DNA of 31,813 nt from an uncultured Campylobacter sp. (GCA_934728065.1 CAKVDW010000017.1:1-31813); one strand, 5' to 3'. Shown: positions 15,490-22,778, counted from the stretch's first letter. Notes: generated by a model not told the origin, from the sequence alone. Numbers and translations are program-made.

Positions 15490-16147
15490 AGCAGTATCCT
15501 CGTCCTCTTTGATTGATGAGGCTGTCCTTGCCTAAAATTTTTCTCAAATTCTTTACATAAGCCCTTAAAGAAAGCTCACTTGGCTCCTCATCATAGTCCC
15601 AAAGCTCATCAAAAATTCTCTCAAGGCTGATAAAATCGTTTTTGTGCTGCAAGAGTAAGATTAAAAGCTTGGCTTCTTTGTAGGGTAAATTTATGGCTTT
15701 ATCATCTTTGTATAAAATCCTTGAACGAAGTGAGAATTTAAAGCCATTGCCTAAATCCTCATACTCTTCATTTTTGTGTGTAAAGTTTCTTTTAAGGATA
15801 TTTTCAACCCTTAAAGAAAGCTCGCTTAACTCAAAGGGCTTTTTGATATAATCATCACAACCCGCCTCAAAGCCCTCTTTTAAGTCCATAGCTGTGTTTA
15901 AAGAGGTTAAAAATATAGCTGGGGTTTCTTTTCCACTTTGACGAAGCTCTTTAAGCAAAGAAAAGCCGTCTCCCAAAGGCACTTTAACATCTAAAATCCA
16001 AAGGTCAAAATGATTTTCATAAGCTGCATCAAGGGCTTGTTGCGCATCTGTAACCAAATGCACCTCATAGCCTTCTTCTGTTAAATGTTCCTCAACAATT
16101 TCACTTAAATTTATGTCATCTTCAAGCAAGAGAATTTTTCCTGTCAT
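15476..16147 (-). CDS. dccR: OmpR/PhoB-family response regulator (DccR-like)
   Basis: The 223 residues form a receiver domain followed by a winged-helix DNA-binding domain. The receiver shows the acidic pocket E9-D10-D11, phosphoacceptor Asp53 (LWILDVKVP), the TS pair at 81-82 and Lys103 in IKKPF. The output domain has LPYKEAKLLILLL and the recognition/wing part ending LINQRGRGYCYV. ATG 16147 is preceded by GGATTTAAAAG. It is transcribed divergently from the hemerythrin gene across a 140-base region with an inverted repeat. The gene name rests on order and family, not on a computed alignment. Confidence 0.88.
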   Translation of the reverse strand: MTGKILLLEDDINLSEIVEEHLTEEGYEVHLVTDAQQALDAAYENHFDLWILDVKVPLGDGFSLLKELRQSGKETPAIFLTSLNTAMDLKEGFEAGCDDYIKKPFELSELSLRVENILKRNFTHKNEEYEDLGNGFKFSLRSRILYKDDKAINLPYKEAKLLILLLQHKNDFISLERIFDELWDYDEEPSELSLRAYVKNLRKILGKDSLINQRGRGYCYVGS

Positions 16148-16162
16148 CTTTTAAATCCAACT

Positions 16163-16208
16163 TTTTTGTAAATTTTTTGTTATTTTATCATTAAATAATT
16201 TACAAAAA
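16163..16208. promoter_or_regulatory. Inverted repeat in the dccR / hemerythrin divergent promoter region
   Basis: TTTTTGTAAATT at 16163-16174 is exactly mirrored by AATTTACAAAAA at 16197-16208, with a 22-base gap. It lies just upstream of the hemerythrin -10 and in front of dccR, a suitable place for a shared operator. The regulator is unknown. Confidence 0.5.
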
Positions 16209-16221
16209 CTTTTTTTTATAC

Positions 16222-16227
16222 TATAAT
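16222..16227 (+). promoter_or_regulatory. -10 box of the hemerythrin gene
   Basis: TATAAT within TTTTTTTATACTATAATACC, about 60 bases before the hemerythrin start; a T-rich run precedes it, as in Campylobacter RpoD promoters. Confidence 0.7.
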
Positions 16228-16287
16228 ACCCTTTTACAATTTTATTAAATTTTAAATTTAGATTTAAATTTAAAGAAAGGTGAAGTG

Positions 16288-16893
16288 ATGATACCCAAAT
16301 GGGACGATAGTTTTAGCGTTCGCAATGAAATGGTCGATGAACAGCACAAGGAACTTTTTAGACTTGCGGGTGAGATGGAAGAAATTTTTGACAAACCTGT
16401 AAGCCGTGAGCATGTCAAAGAACTTTTGGCTGAGTTTTTTAACTATATGAAAACGCATTTTGCTGATGAGGAAAAATATATGCAGGAAATAGGCTATCCT
16501 GAACTTGAACATCACAAAATGCTTCATAAAGACATAGTTCAAAAGATGATTGACTTAATCAAAAGCATTAAAACAACAAATGACTTAAAAGAAAAGCTTT
16601 ATGTAGTTGCTAAAGAATGGCTTTTAGAACATATCTTGTATGAGGATATGAAAGTGGCTGAATTTAGAGGCGGCGGAGCTACTTTGGCTAGTGATAATGC
16701 TGCGAGCTTTGAGGATTTTAAGTGGGAGGATGAGGAGGAAAATGAGGAGGAGAAGTTGAGGTATTATTATACCTGTGGATGTGCTGGCAAAATCCACGAT
16801 GTCCCTTATAAAATTCACAAGGGTTTAGAAGAGGGCGGAAAATTAGAGTGCAAAAACTGCAAGAAAAACATTAAATTTCACAAAGCAAGTTAA
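16288..16893 (+). CDS. herA: Bacteriohemerythrin with C-terminal zinc-ribbon-like extension (HerA-like)
   Basis: In this 201-residue protein, residues 1-125 carry all the di-iron ligands of bacteriohemerythrins: His20, His57 with Glu61, His76 with His80, and His115 with Asp120. It should bind oxygen reversibly through a non-haem di-iron site. The Campylobacter homologues HerA/HerB are reported to protect oxygen-sensitive iron-sulfur enzymes. After an acidic linker (DEEENEEEK) the last 45 residues hold Cys163-x-Cys165 and Cys188-x2-Cys191, a possible metal-binding ribbon absent from simple hemerythrins. The ATG at 16288 is well spaced from AAGG; a GTG one codon earlier is possible. It lies next to dccRS and 10 bases before a ribbon-helix-helix gene. 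Confidence 0.9.
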   Translation: MIPKWDDSFSVRNEMVDEQHKELFRLAGEMEEIFDKPVSREHVKELLAEFFNYMKTHFADEEKYMQEIGYPELEHHKMLHKDIVQKMIDLIKSIKTTNDLKEKLYVVAKEWLLEHILYEDMKVAEFRGGGATLASDNAASFEDFKWEDEEENEEEKLRYYYTCGCAGKIHDVPYKIHKGLEEGGKLECKNCKKNIKFHKAS

Positions 16894-16903
16894 GGAGAAC
16901 AAA

Positions 16904-17155
16904 ATGAAAGAGGAAGTAAAGACCTTTTGTTTAAGAGTGCCTGTTAAATTAAAACAAAGGCTAGAAGAAGTAAGCAAGAGCAACCGTAAATCACAGTCAA
17001 AGCTTATCATCGAAGCTATCGAGTTTTATTTAGCCGAAAATGAAAATTTAGACCTTTCTTTTGCCATCGAAGGACTTGAAGAACTTAAAGATGGCTGTTC
17101 TGACAAGAGCTGCGTTAAGCTTGATGCGGCTGTAAAAAAACTCAAAAGCAAATGA
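16904..17155 (+). CDS. Ribbon-helix-helix (CopG/Arc-type) small protein
   Basis: In the 83 residues, VKTFCLRVPVKLKQRLEEVS, then SQSKLIIEAIEFYLAENENL, has the strand-helix-helix pattern of RHH DNA-binding proteins. A short tail holds two cysteines (DGCSDKSCVKLD). It begins 10 bases after the hemerythrin stop with an AAGGAG site, so the two are co-transcribed. RHH proteins are often antitoxins or small repressors, but no toxin partner follows: the next gene is znuA, 53 bases on. Autoregulation of the hemerythrin operon is a reasonable guess only. Confidence 0.75.
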   Translation: MKEEVKTFCLRVPVKLKQRLEEVSKSNRKSQSKLIIEAIEFYLAENENLDLSFAIEGLEELKDGCSDKSCVKLDAAVKKLKSK

Positions 17156-17166
17156 TATTAACTTTG

Positions 17167-17228
17167 TTTGTGTAGAATTTCTTTTCACAAAATTTTAAGG
17201 AAAATGAATGTTTAAAATTCTACACAAA
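17167..17228 (+). promoter_or_regulatory. Long inverted repeat enclosing the znuA ribosome site and start codon
   Basis: TTTGTGTAGAATTT at 17167-17180 pairs perfectly with AAATTCTACACAAA at 17215-17228. The 34-base interval contains AAGGA (17197-17201) and the znuA ATG (17208). The right arm covers codons 3-7. As RNA it would put the initiation region into a loop. Alternatively the left arm overlaps a TAGAAT -10-like word and acts at the DNA level. Confidence 0.6.
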
Positions 17229-18155
17229 AGCCTTTTTTTACTTTTTATAAGCCTTGTTTTTGGCTTTTCAAAGCCACTTGTAAGCGTAAGTGTCCCGCCA
17301 CAAAAGCATTTTGTGGAAAAAATCGCCGCTAACACCCTTGACATAAATGTCATAATCCCAGCTGGAGCTGATGAACACAACTTTGACTTTAAACCAGCCA
17401 CGATGAAAAAGCTTGAAAAAAGCGACATTTACTTTAGCATAGGGCTTGAACTTGAACGAGTTTTTATAGATAAATTTCAAAGCAATTTTAAAAATTTACA
17501 AATCATCGACACAGGCAAAAACTTGCGAAATTTAAAAAGCTCGCACACTCACAGCAAAGATGAACACGATGAACACCACAACCACGCAGGACACGATGAC
17601 CACGACCACGATGAACACGCGCACGGTAAAGACAAACACCACACGCACAAGCATTCAAACTCACACGAAAGCCACAGCGAAAAGGACCCGCACATTTGGC
17701 TTGACCCCATTTTAGTAAAAACTCAAGCCGAGCTTATAGCCAAAGCCCTAATCGCCAAATATCCACAACACAAAGCCTTGTATGAGGCAAACTTAATCAA
17801 ATTTCAAGCCGAGCTTGACGCTTTAAACGCTGAACTTTCAGCCCTTTTTAAAGGGAGCAAAAACAAAAAATTCATCATTTATCACCCAAGTTTAGCGTAT
17901 TTTGCTGCTCGTTATCATTTGGTGCAAATTCCTGTGGAGATTGAGGGCAAAGAGCCAAAAGCAAAGGATTTACAAAGGCTTATAAGCATAGCTAAAAAAG
18001 AAAAGATTAAAACCATTTTCGTGCAAAAAGGCTTTGCGCAAAATGCAGCAAAATCCCTTGCCAAAGAGCTTAATGCAAGAGTTGTGGAGCTTAATCACTT
18101 AAGCGAAAATTATGCCAAAAACCTACGCCAAATCGCAAGGGAACTTTCTCAATGA
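17208..18155 (+). CDS. znuA: Zinc ABC transporter, periplasmic binding protein ZnuA
   Basis: This 315-residue solute-binding protein belongs to the cluster-9 (ZnuA/TroA) family. A signal peptide (about 1-21) precedes the metal-site histidines: His34 (PPQKHF), His56 (GADEHNFDF) and His161 (DPHIWLDP). Between about residues 112 and 156 lies a very His/Asp-rich loop (HNHAGHDDHDHDEHAHG), which marks zinc-specific ZnuA proteins and is thought to capture or sense zinc. ATG 17208 follows AAGGA; an ATG four bases earlier gives only three codons. The stop overlaps the next start (ATGA). A long inverted repeat surrounds its initiation region. Confidence 0.95.
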   Translation: MFKILHKSLFLLFISLVFGFSKPLVSVSVPPQKHFVEKIAANTLDINVIIPAGADEHNFDFKPATMKKLEKSDIYFSIGLELERVFIDKFQSNFKNLQIIDTGKNLRNLKSSHTHSKDEHDEHHNHAGHDDHDHDEHAHGKDKHHTHKHSNSHESHSEKDPHIWLDPILVKTQAELIAKALIAKYPQHKALYEANLIKFQAELDALNAELSALFKGSKNKKFIIYHPSLAYFAARYHLVQIPVEIEGKEPKAKDLQRLISIAKKEKIKTIFVQKGFAQNAAKSLAKELNARVVELNHLSENYAKNLRQIARELSQ

Positions 18156-19573
18156 AACGCCTTTTTGCCGCCCTTTTGTTTGCACTTTTTAGCACAAATG
18201 CTTACGCTTGCGCACTTTGTGCTGCTTACACGCCCACAACGCACATTAGCGTGAATTTCAAAGAAAATGAGGGCAAAATCACCGCCATAAATTTTGAATG
18301 GAGCTTTTCAAAGGAATTTAACGACACTCTTTTGCAAAATTACGACACAAACGCTAATAATAAAATAGACGCTCAAGAGCTAGAGGCTGTAAAAGCGGCT
18401 TTGCTGGATTATGTTTTGCCCAGAAAACAGCTCACACAGCTTTTACTTCAGGTTGATGATGACTTAAAGCCTAGTGAATTCGAGCTTGGAAACTATGAGG
18501 TTTTAACAAAAGATGAGGGTTTGATTTACCGTTATGAACTTTTAGTAAATATCAACCCAAATGAAAGATTTGGCTTGAAAATTGACGATGAGGGAGGCTT
18601 TTTTGCCTTTTTCTTTTTGCAACCTGAACCTTTCGCGCTCAAAAATGGCTATTTGGTAGGAAATTTAAACGCCAATACCATAGTCTTTGGCAAGGTGCTT
18701 GAAAACCCCTCTGAAGAGCCTTTAAGTGAGGAAAAAACCGATGATGAAAGCCTTTGGAGCAAGATTTTACAAAAGGCGCTTGAGCTTAATGCCAAATTTA
18801 TCGCATTAATCAAGGCATACATTAGCGGTGATGACGGCTTTATAGGCTTTTTAGCTCTAATGGCTATAAGCTTTATTTACGGTGTCTTTCACGCAAGTGC
18901 GCCCGGACACGCAAAACTGCTTACCAGCTCGTATTTTTTAGCGCACAAAGGCTCTTACACAAAGGCTCTTAGCTTTGCCTTAAAGGTCGGCGTGGTTCAT
19001 ATTTTAAGTGCCTTTTTGCTCGTAAGCATAGCCCTTGTGGTGCTTAAAGTGGTGGTGCAAAACCTTGCAAATAACGCAAATGTCATCATCACGCAAATTT
19101 CAAGCGCGCTCATCATCTTTGTAGCCTTGTTTTTGTTAAGCAAAAAAATACTCAAACCACACGAAAAAGACTGCTGCTGCCCAAGTTGCAAGGGCGAAAG
19201 CTCAACAAATCCCCAAAACACCACAAACTTACAAGCTAAGCTCAAAAAGGGAATTCTTGCTAAAATGCCCTTTAAAAGCGTGGATTTTTCACAACTTGCC
19301 GTTATAATCGCCGCTGGTATCGTGCCTTGTCCCACAATGGTGCTTGTGTTTTTGCTCGCTTATGAAGTGAGTTTTAGCGCAGCCCTTTTCAGTGCCATTT
19401 TTATCGCACTTGGAATGACCTGCGTTGTATTTGCTGCCGCTGTTATCGCACATAAGGTGCGTTTGAGCGCAAAAACACAAAGAATTTCTAACGCTTTGGA
19501 GTATTTTGCCCTGCTCTTTATGCTCGCACTTGGAGCTTTCATCTTTTTTAACGCTCAATCAGGGGTCTTTTAA
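18152..19573 (+). CDS. DUF1007-NicO (RcnA/HupE-like) fused metal permease
   Basis: The 473-residue protein has a signal peptide ending NAYA, then Cys20-x2-Cys23. A periplasmic DUF1007-type domain (about 25-185) contains a canonical 12-residue EF-hand-like loop, D65 to E76 (DTNANNKIDAQE). After an acidic linker come about six membrane helices of the NicO/NiCoT superfamily, with HASAPGHAK at 247-255, like the H-x-PGHGK motif of RcnA, and GIVPCPT in the second half. A cytoplasmic loop holds CCCPSC at 341-346. It overlaps znuA by 4 bases and znuC by 1 base, so it is an integral part of the zinc operon. It may be a metal permease or a helper of zinc import; direction of transport and metal are unknown. 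Confidence 0.82.
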   Translation: MKRLFAALLFALFSTNAYACALCAAYTPTTHISVNFKENEGKITAINFEWSFSKEFNDTLLQNYDTNANNKIDAQELEAVKAALLDYVLPRKQLTQLLLQVDDDLKPSEFELGNYEVLTKDEGLIYRYELLVNINPNERFGLKIDDEGGFFAFFFLQPEPFALKNGYLVGNLNANTIVFGKVLENPSEEPLSEEKTDDESLWSKILQKALELNAKFIALIKAYISGDDGFIGFLALMAISFIYGVFHASAPGHAKLLTSSYFLAHKGSYTKALSFALKVGVVHILSAFLLVSIALVVLKVVVQNLANNANVIITQISSALIIFVALFLLSKKILKPHEKDCCCPSCKGESSTNPQNTTNLQAKLKKGILAKMPFKSVDFSQLAVIIAAGIVPCPTMVLVFLLAYEVSFSAALFSAIFIALGMTCVVFAAAVIAHKVRLSAKTQRISNALEYFALLFMLALGAFIFFNAQSGVF

Positions 19574-20319
19574 TGCAAATTTTAAGCATAGAAAATTTAA
19601 ATTTTGCCTATAAAAACGAAACCGTGCTTGAAAATATAAATTTAAACTACGACAGTAAAGACTTTTTGGGCATTATAGGACCAAATGGAGGCGGTAAATC
19701 CACCCTTTTAAAGCTGATTTTAGGACTTATCAAAAGCAAAACCGTGCATTTAAGCCTAAACAAACAAGCCCTAGCCTATGTCCCACAAAGCATTTTAGCG
19801 AATGAAAACTTCCCCATTTGCACACTTGAACTCGTTTTAATGGGGCTTTTAGACACAAAAAGCTTTGGTTTTTACAGCAAAGAGGACAAAGAAAAGGCTA
19901 TGAAAGCACTTGAAAGAGTGGATTTGGCTAAATTTGCGGACAAAAAACTCAGCGATTTAAGCGGGGGACAACGCCAAAAAGCCTTTATCGCAAGGGCTTT
20001 GGTGAATGAATGCCAACTTTTAATCCTTGATGAGCCAACAGCGAGTTTGGATTCAAAAAGTGCTGTGGGCGTTTTTGAGCTTTTAAATAGCTTGCATAAA
20101 GAGGGCGTGGGCATCATCGTAGTGTGCCACGACATAAATTTGGTGCTTGGCTATGCTGATAAAATCGCCTATCTTAACAAAGAACTCATCTTACACGACA
20201 ACGACAAGCAAAAAGGTGAGCTTATCAAGCATTTAAGCACCACACACCAGCACTTTTGCGCAGTTGAAATGAGCTTGCAAGAGTGTGAGTGCGAACACCA
20301 CTCACTTAATAAGGGCTGA
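19573..20319 (+). CDS. znuC: Zinc ABC transporter ATP-binding protein ZnuC
   Basis: The 248-residue ATPase shows Walker A GPNGGGKST (36-44), a Q-loop (YVPQS), signature LSGGQRQK, Walker B LLILDEPTASLD and the H-loop VVCHD. The tail after about residue 225 is unusual: THQHFCAVEMSLQECECEHH is rich in His and Cys and might bind zinc and gate transport. Its start ATG shares one base with the stop of the permease fusion. The 3' end overlaps the convergent hydrolase gene by 18 bases. Its membrane partner ZnuB is not next in line but 1.6 kb downstream, past an inserted segment. Confidence 0.92.
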   Translation: MQILSIENLNFAYKNETVLENINLNYDSKDFLGIIGPNGGGKSTLLKLILGLIKSKTVHLSLNKQALAYVPQSILANENFPICTLELVLMGLLDTKSFGFYSKEDKEKAMKALERVDLAKFADKKLSDLSGGQRQKAFIARALVNECQLLILDEPTASLDSKSAVGVFELLNSLHKEGVGIIVVCHDINLVLGYADKIAYLNKELILHDNDKQKGELIKHLSTTHQHFCAVEMSLQECECEHHSLNKG

Positions 20320-20862
20320 AATAGCCTTAAAATGAGGATTTTTACTATCTTTTAAAAGCCTAAATACTATGCTTTCGCTTGGCACAACGCTTATGCTTTT
20401 TGAAGCACCATTTTGCAAAGAGCGAAAAAAATCAAGAGCGTAAATTTGGTGAGTGGCGTTGCGTGAGCTTACTCCGTCCGCTGCTAACACGCATTCATAG
20501 CCAAGTGCAAGCGCATCAACTATGCTTTGAAGCACGCAAATGTGAGCTTCTATCCCAAAAATAACAAGGGTTTTGCACCCGCTTTGCTTGATAAATTCTT
20601 TTATGCCCTCATCATTAAAAATGCCAAAGCTCGTTTTTTCAAGCACTTTTGCGTTTTGAGGAATTTTTATTTGCTCGCAAGTTTTGCCAAGTCCCTTTGG
20701 ATACTGCTCACTCACTAGGCTTTGTGCGCCTAAAATTTCAGCCACTTGCAAAAGCAAATTTGCATTTTTTATCACCTCATCTTTGTGCGCCATTAAGGGC
20801 AAAAGCCTTTCTTGTATGTCTATACAGATAAAAAGTGTGTTTTGTGGGGCGAGATTTTGCAT
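20302..20862 (-). CDS. Isochorismatase-family cysteine hydrolase
   Basis: The 186-residue alpha/beta hydrolase has the family's catalytic triad in place: Asp15 (CIDIQE), Lys76 (EKTSFGIF) and Cys109 (GIEAHICVLQS). The cis-peptide region GIEAH precedes the nucleophile. The family includes nicotinamidases, isochorismatases and YcaC-like enzymes of unknown substrate. This short form, lacking the nicotinamidase metal motif, fits the ISOC/YcaC side. ATG 20862 follows AAGGAG. It is the only minus-strand gene within the split znu locus, with its own -10 box at 20880-20885. Confidence 0.87.
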   Translation of the reverse strand: MQNLAPQNTLFICIDIQERLLPLMAHKDEVIKNANLLLQVAEILGAQSLVSEQYPKGLGKTCEQIKIPQNAKVLEKTSFGIFNDEGIKEFIKQSGCKTLVIFGIEAHICVLQSIVDALALGYECVLAADGVSSRNATHQIYALDFFRSLQNGASKSISVVPSESIVFRLLKDSKNPHFKAISALIK

Positions 20863-20879
20863 TTTAACTCCTTTTTGTC

Positions 20880-20885
20880 ATTATA
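20880..20885 (-). promoter_or_regulatory. -10 box of the isochorismatase-family gene
   Basis: On the minus strand ATGCTATAATGAC contains a perfect extended TATAAT, about 17 bases before the ATG, so the leader is very short. Confidence 0.65.
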
Positions 20886-20942
20886 GCATATTTATGGGGA
20901 TATTTACTGTCTTTTGCTCTTTGTTTTTGCCACTCATAAACA

Positions 20943-20971
20943 TTGACAAATTCATTAAAATTTGTTATAAA
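20943..20971 (+). promoter_or_regulatory. Consensus sigma-70 promoter of the GNAT module
   Basis: TTGACA at 20943-20948 and TATAAA at 20966-20971 are separated by exactly 17 bases, 30 bases before the first gene. A true -35 hexamer is unusual in Campylobacter, whose promoters mostly lack one; this could be a sign of acquisition or of strong autoregulated expression. Confidence 0.7.
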
Positions 20972-21001
20972 TACGCTTAAAAAGGATAAAAAGGACAAAC
21001 A

Positions 21002-21190
21002 ATGACAGAAGCTTTAATAAAGCCTATAAAACTCGGTAAAGAAAGTAATAAGCTCATCGCAAAGGCTTTTTCAAAAGAGAATTTGCAAAGAGTAATGGAC
21101 TATGAAAAAAATGTCCGTCCAAAATATGAAAGCTCGCCAAACCGCCAAAACAAAATGTCCATAAAAGAGCTTATGGAATCCTATAAATGA
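21002..21190 (+). CDS. Putative antitoxin-like partner of the GNAT protein
   Basis: This 62-residue protein of no recognised family is lysine-rich (MTEALIKPIKLGKESNKLIA at the start, MSIKELMESYK at the end). Its last codons overlap the start of the GNAT gene (ATGA at 21187-21190), the usual arrangement of antitoxin before toxin. AAAGGA ribosome sites precede ATG 21002. I see no clear ribbon-helix-helix strand such as the DUF1778 antitoxins of TacT-type modules, nor a helix-turn-helix. The antitoxin role is inferred from size, order and overlap only. Confidence 0.6.
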   Translation: MTEALIKPIKLGKESNKLIAKAFSKENLQRVMDYEKNVRPKYESSPNRQNKMSIKELMESYK

Positions 21191-21771
21191 CGAAACAGGA
21201 CTTTGACGAGATAACTTCTCAATATAAACTTATGGATTTGCTTGCCGAAAATTCTACAAATCAAGTCAAAAAGTTACTCAAAACCTTTTCTTGTAAAATA
21301 AACAATGATTTACAAGACTTTTTACACAACAAAGCCATAACCTTTGAGCGAAATTTGCGTTCTCGCACTTATCTTTACGCAAACAACGAAAACAAGGGCA
21401 TTGTGGCGTATTTTACCTTAGCTATAAATTACCTAGAAACCGATAAATTTAAAAGCGAAATTATCCAAATTTTAAATGGCTATGCAAGTTATACAGACAA
21501 AACAAATGCAATTCCTTGTTATCTCATAGGGCAGCTTGCTATTAGTGATGAGTATAGAAAGCAAGGCATAGGCAACTTTTTGCTTACCGATGCCTTGAAA
21601 ATCGCCGATAATGCTCAAACTAGCTTTGGCGGACGATTTGTTTTAATCGACTCTGTAAATAATGACAAGGTTATCAATTTTTACGAGCAAAATTCTTTCA
21701 TCGCCATAGAAAACGACAAAAGCCTTAAAAGCATAAAGATGATAAAGCCTTATTTTGAGTATCTTACTTAA
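21187..21771 (+). CDS. GNAT-family N-acetyltransferase, possible toxin
   Basis: The 194 residues include the acetyl-CoA signature IGQLAISDEYRKQGIGNFLL (R124-x2-G-x-G, residues 114-133) and the later FYEQNSF with Tyr166, both typical of GNAT enzymes. The first 60 residues form an extra helical part not needed for the GNAT fold. The gene overlaps the 62-residue partner by 4 bases. In TacT/AtaT/ItaT modules such enzymes acetylate charged tRNA and stop translation, and YITR-like or RRxGxG/A motifs recur. Here the acceptor is unknown, and the enzyme could instead modify a protein or small molecule. The module separates znuC from znuB, so it looks inserted. Confidence 0.72.
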   Translation: MTKQDFDEITSQYKLMDLLAENSTNQVKKLLKTFSCKINNDLQDFLHNKAITFERNLRSRTYLYANNENKGIVAYFTLAINYLETDKFKSEIIQILNGYASYTDKTNAIPCYLIGQLAISDEYRKQGIGNFLLTDALKIADNAQTSFGGRFVLIDSVNNDKVINFYEQNSFIAIENDKSLKSIKMIKPYFEYLT

Positions 21772-21845
21772 GGGGTGTAGAAAATACCTTTTCTCACAGT
21801 TCATATCATCAAAAACCTACTAACTAAAAATTTAAAGATTTTTTG

Positions 21846-21851
21846 TATAAT
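21846..21851 (+). promoter_or_regulatory. -10 box upstream of znuB
   Basis: TATAAT in GATTTTTTGTATAATGAC, with the T-run and TG typical of Campylobacter extended -10 promoters, about 97 bases before the znuB ATG. It gives znuB a promoter independent of znuA. Confidence 0.7.
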
Positions 21852-21947
21852 GACTGAAAAATTATATTAATGAAGTATTTTAGGCTGTTTCAAGGCTTGT
21901 GTAAAAAATTCTCAAGTCTTAAAAAGCACTACAAGGCAAAGGTAAAA

Positions 21948-22778
21948 ATGCTAGAAATTTTACATTATTCATTCTTTCAAAATGCCCTTATAGCCACAGT
22001 TTTAGTAAGCATAGCCTGTGGGGTTATGGGTTCTTTGGTGATGATAAACCGCCTTTTTTCAATGGCTGGTGGCATTACTCACGCGGCATTTGGAGGACTT
22101 GGCATAGCTTTTTACTTTTCTTTGCCCTTAATGCTAAGCGTTGGCGGCTTTACCCTGCTTATAGCCTTGATAGTAGCGTATCTTAGCCAAAATTACCCGC
22201 ACAGAAGTGATAGTATCATCGCTGTAATTTGGGCGTTTGGAATGGCTTTTGGGCTTATACTCATTGATATGAGTGCTGGTTATCAAAGCGACATTATGGC
22301 GTATTTGTTTGGCTCGATTTTAGCCGTGTCAAGTGAGGATTTATGGGTGCTTTTCATAGCTGATATAGTCTTTGTTTTTCTTGTCATAATCTTTTACAAA
22401 CAATTTGTCGCCATTAGCTTTGACAAGGAATTTGCCCTTTTGCGTGGGGTGGCGGTGAATTTTTTTTATTACTTACTCATCATAATGATAGCCCTTTGTA
22501 TAGTAGTTTGCATTCGTGCGGTGGGGTTAATCCTCATCATAGCCTTGCTTAGCGTGCCTTGTTTCATCGCAGAAAGCTACACCAAAAGGCTTAAGGCGAT
22601 GATGATTTTATCTTGCCTTTTGAGCGCGTTTTTTTGTGTGCTTGGACTTTGCTTGAGCTATGCTTTAAATTTAAGCGGTTCAGCAAGCATTATAATGGTA
22701 GCGTGCTTGGGGTTTTTGCTTTCAGTGCTTGGCAAAAAGTTTCAAAATCAAGCTAAATTCAACAAAATTGAACCCTAG
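21948..22778 (+). CDS. znuB: Zinc ABC transporter permease ZnuB
   Basis: This ABC-3 family permease has 276 residues from ATG 21948, which has AAAGG six bases ahead. The frame is open back to 21870, but that would add a basic 26-residue extension, so the later start is preferred and fits the family length. It has about eight hydrophobic helices. The conserved stretch RLFSMAGGITHAAFGGLGIA near residue 40 corresponds to the ABC-3 HxxxPG/SHxA region, and IIALLSVPCFIAESYT corresponds to the coupling helix that contacts the ATPase. It should pair with ZnuC and ZnuA. Its stop overlaps the convergent ABC ATPase stop over a CTAG. Confidence 0.9.
   Translation: MLEILHYSFFQNALIATVLVSIACGVMGSLVMINRLFSMAGGITHAAFGGLGIAFYFSLPLMLSVGGFTLLIALIVAYLSQNYPHRSDSIIAVIWAFGMAFGLILIDMSAGYQSDIMAYLFGSILAVSSEDLWVLFIADIVFVFLVIIFYKQFVAISFDKEFALLRGVAVNFFYYLLIIMIALCIVVCIRAVGLILIIALLSVPCFIAESYTKRLKAMMILSCLLSAFFCVLGLCLSYALNLSGSASIIMVACLGFLLSVLGKKFQNQAKFNKIEP

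Noticed and set aside
18997..19558. Several antisense open frames within the NicO fusion gene
   Set aside because: Shadows of a strongly supported gene on the other strand; no motifs or ribosome sites.
21870..21947. 26-residue N-terminal extension of ZnuB
   Set aside because: Basic, non-conserved looking, and weaker ribosome site than ATG 21948, which fits the family length.
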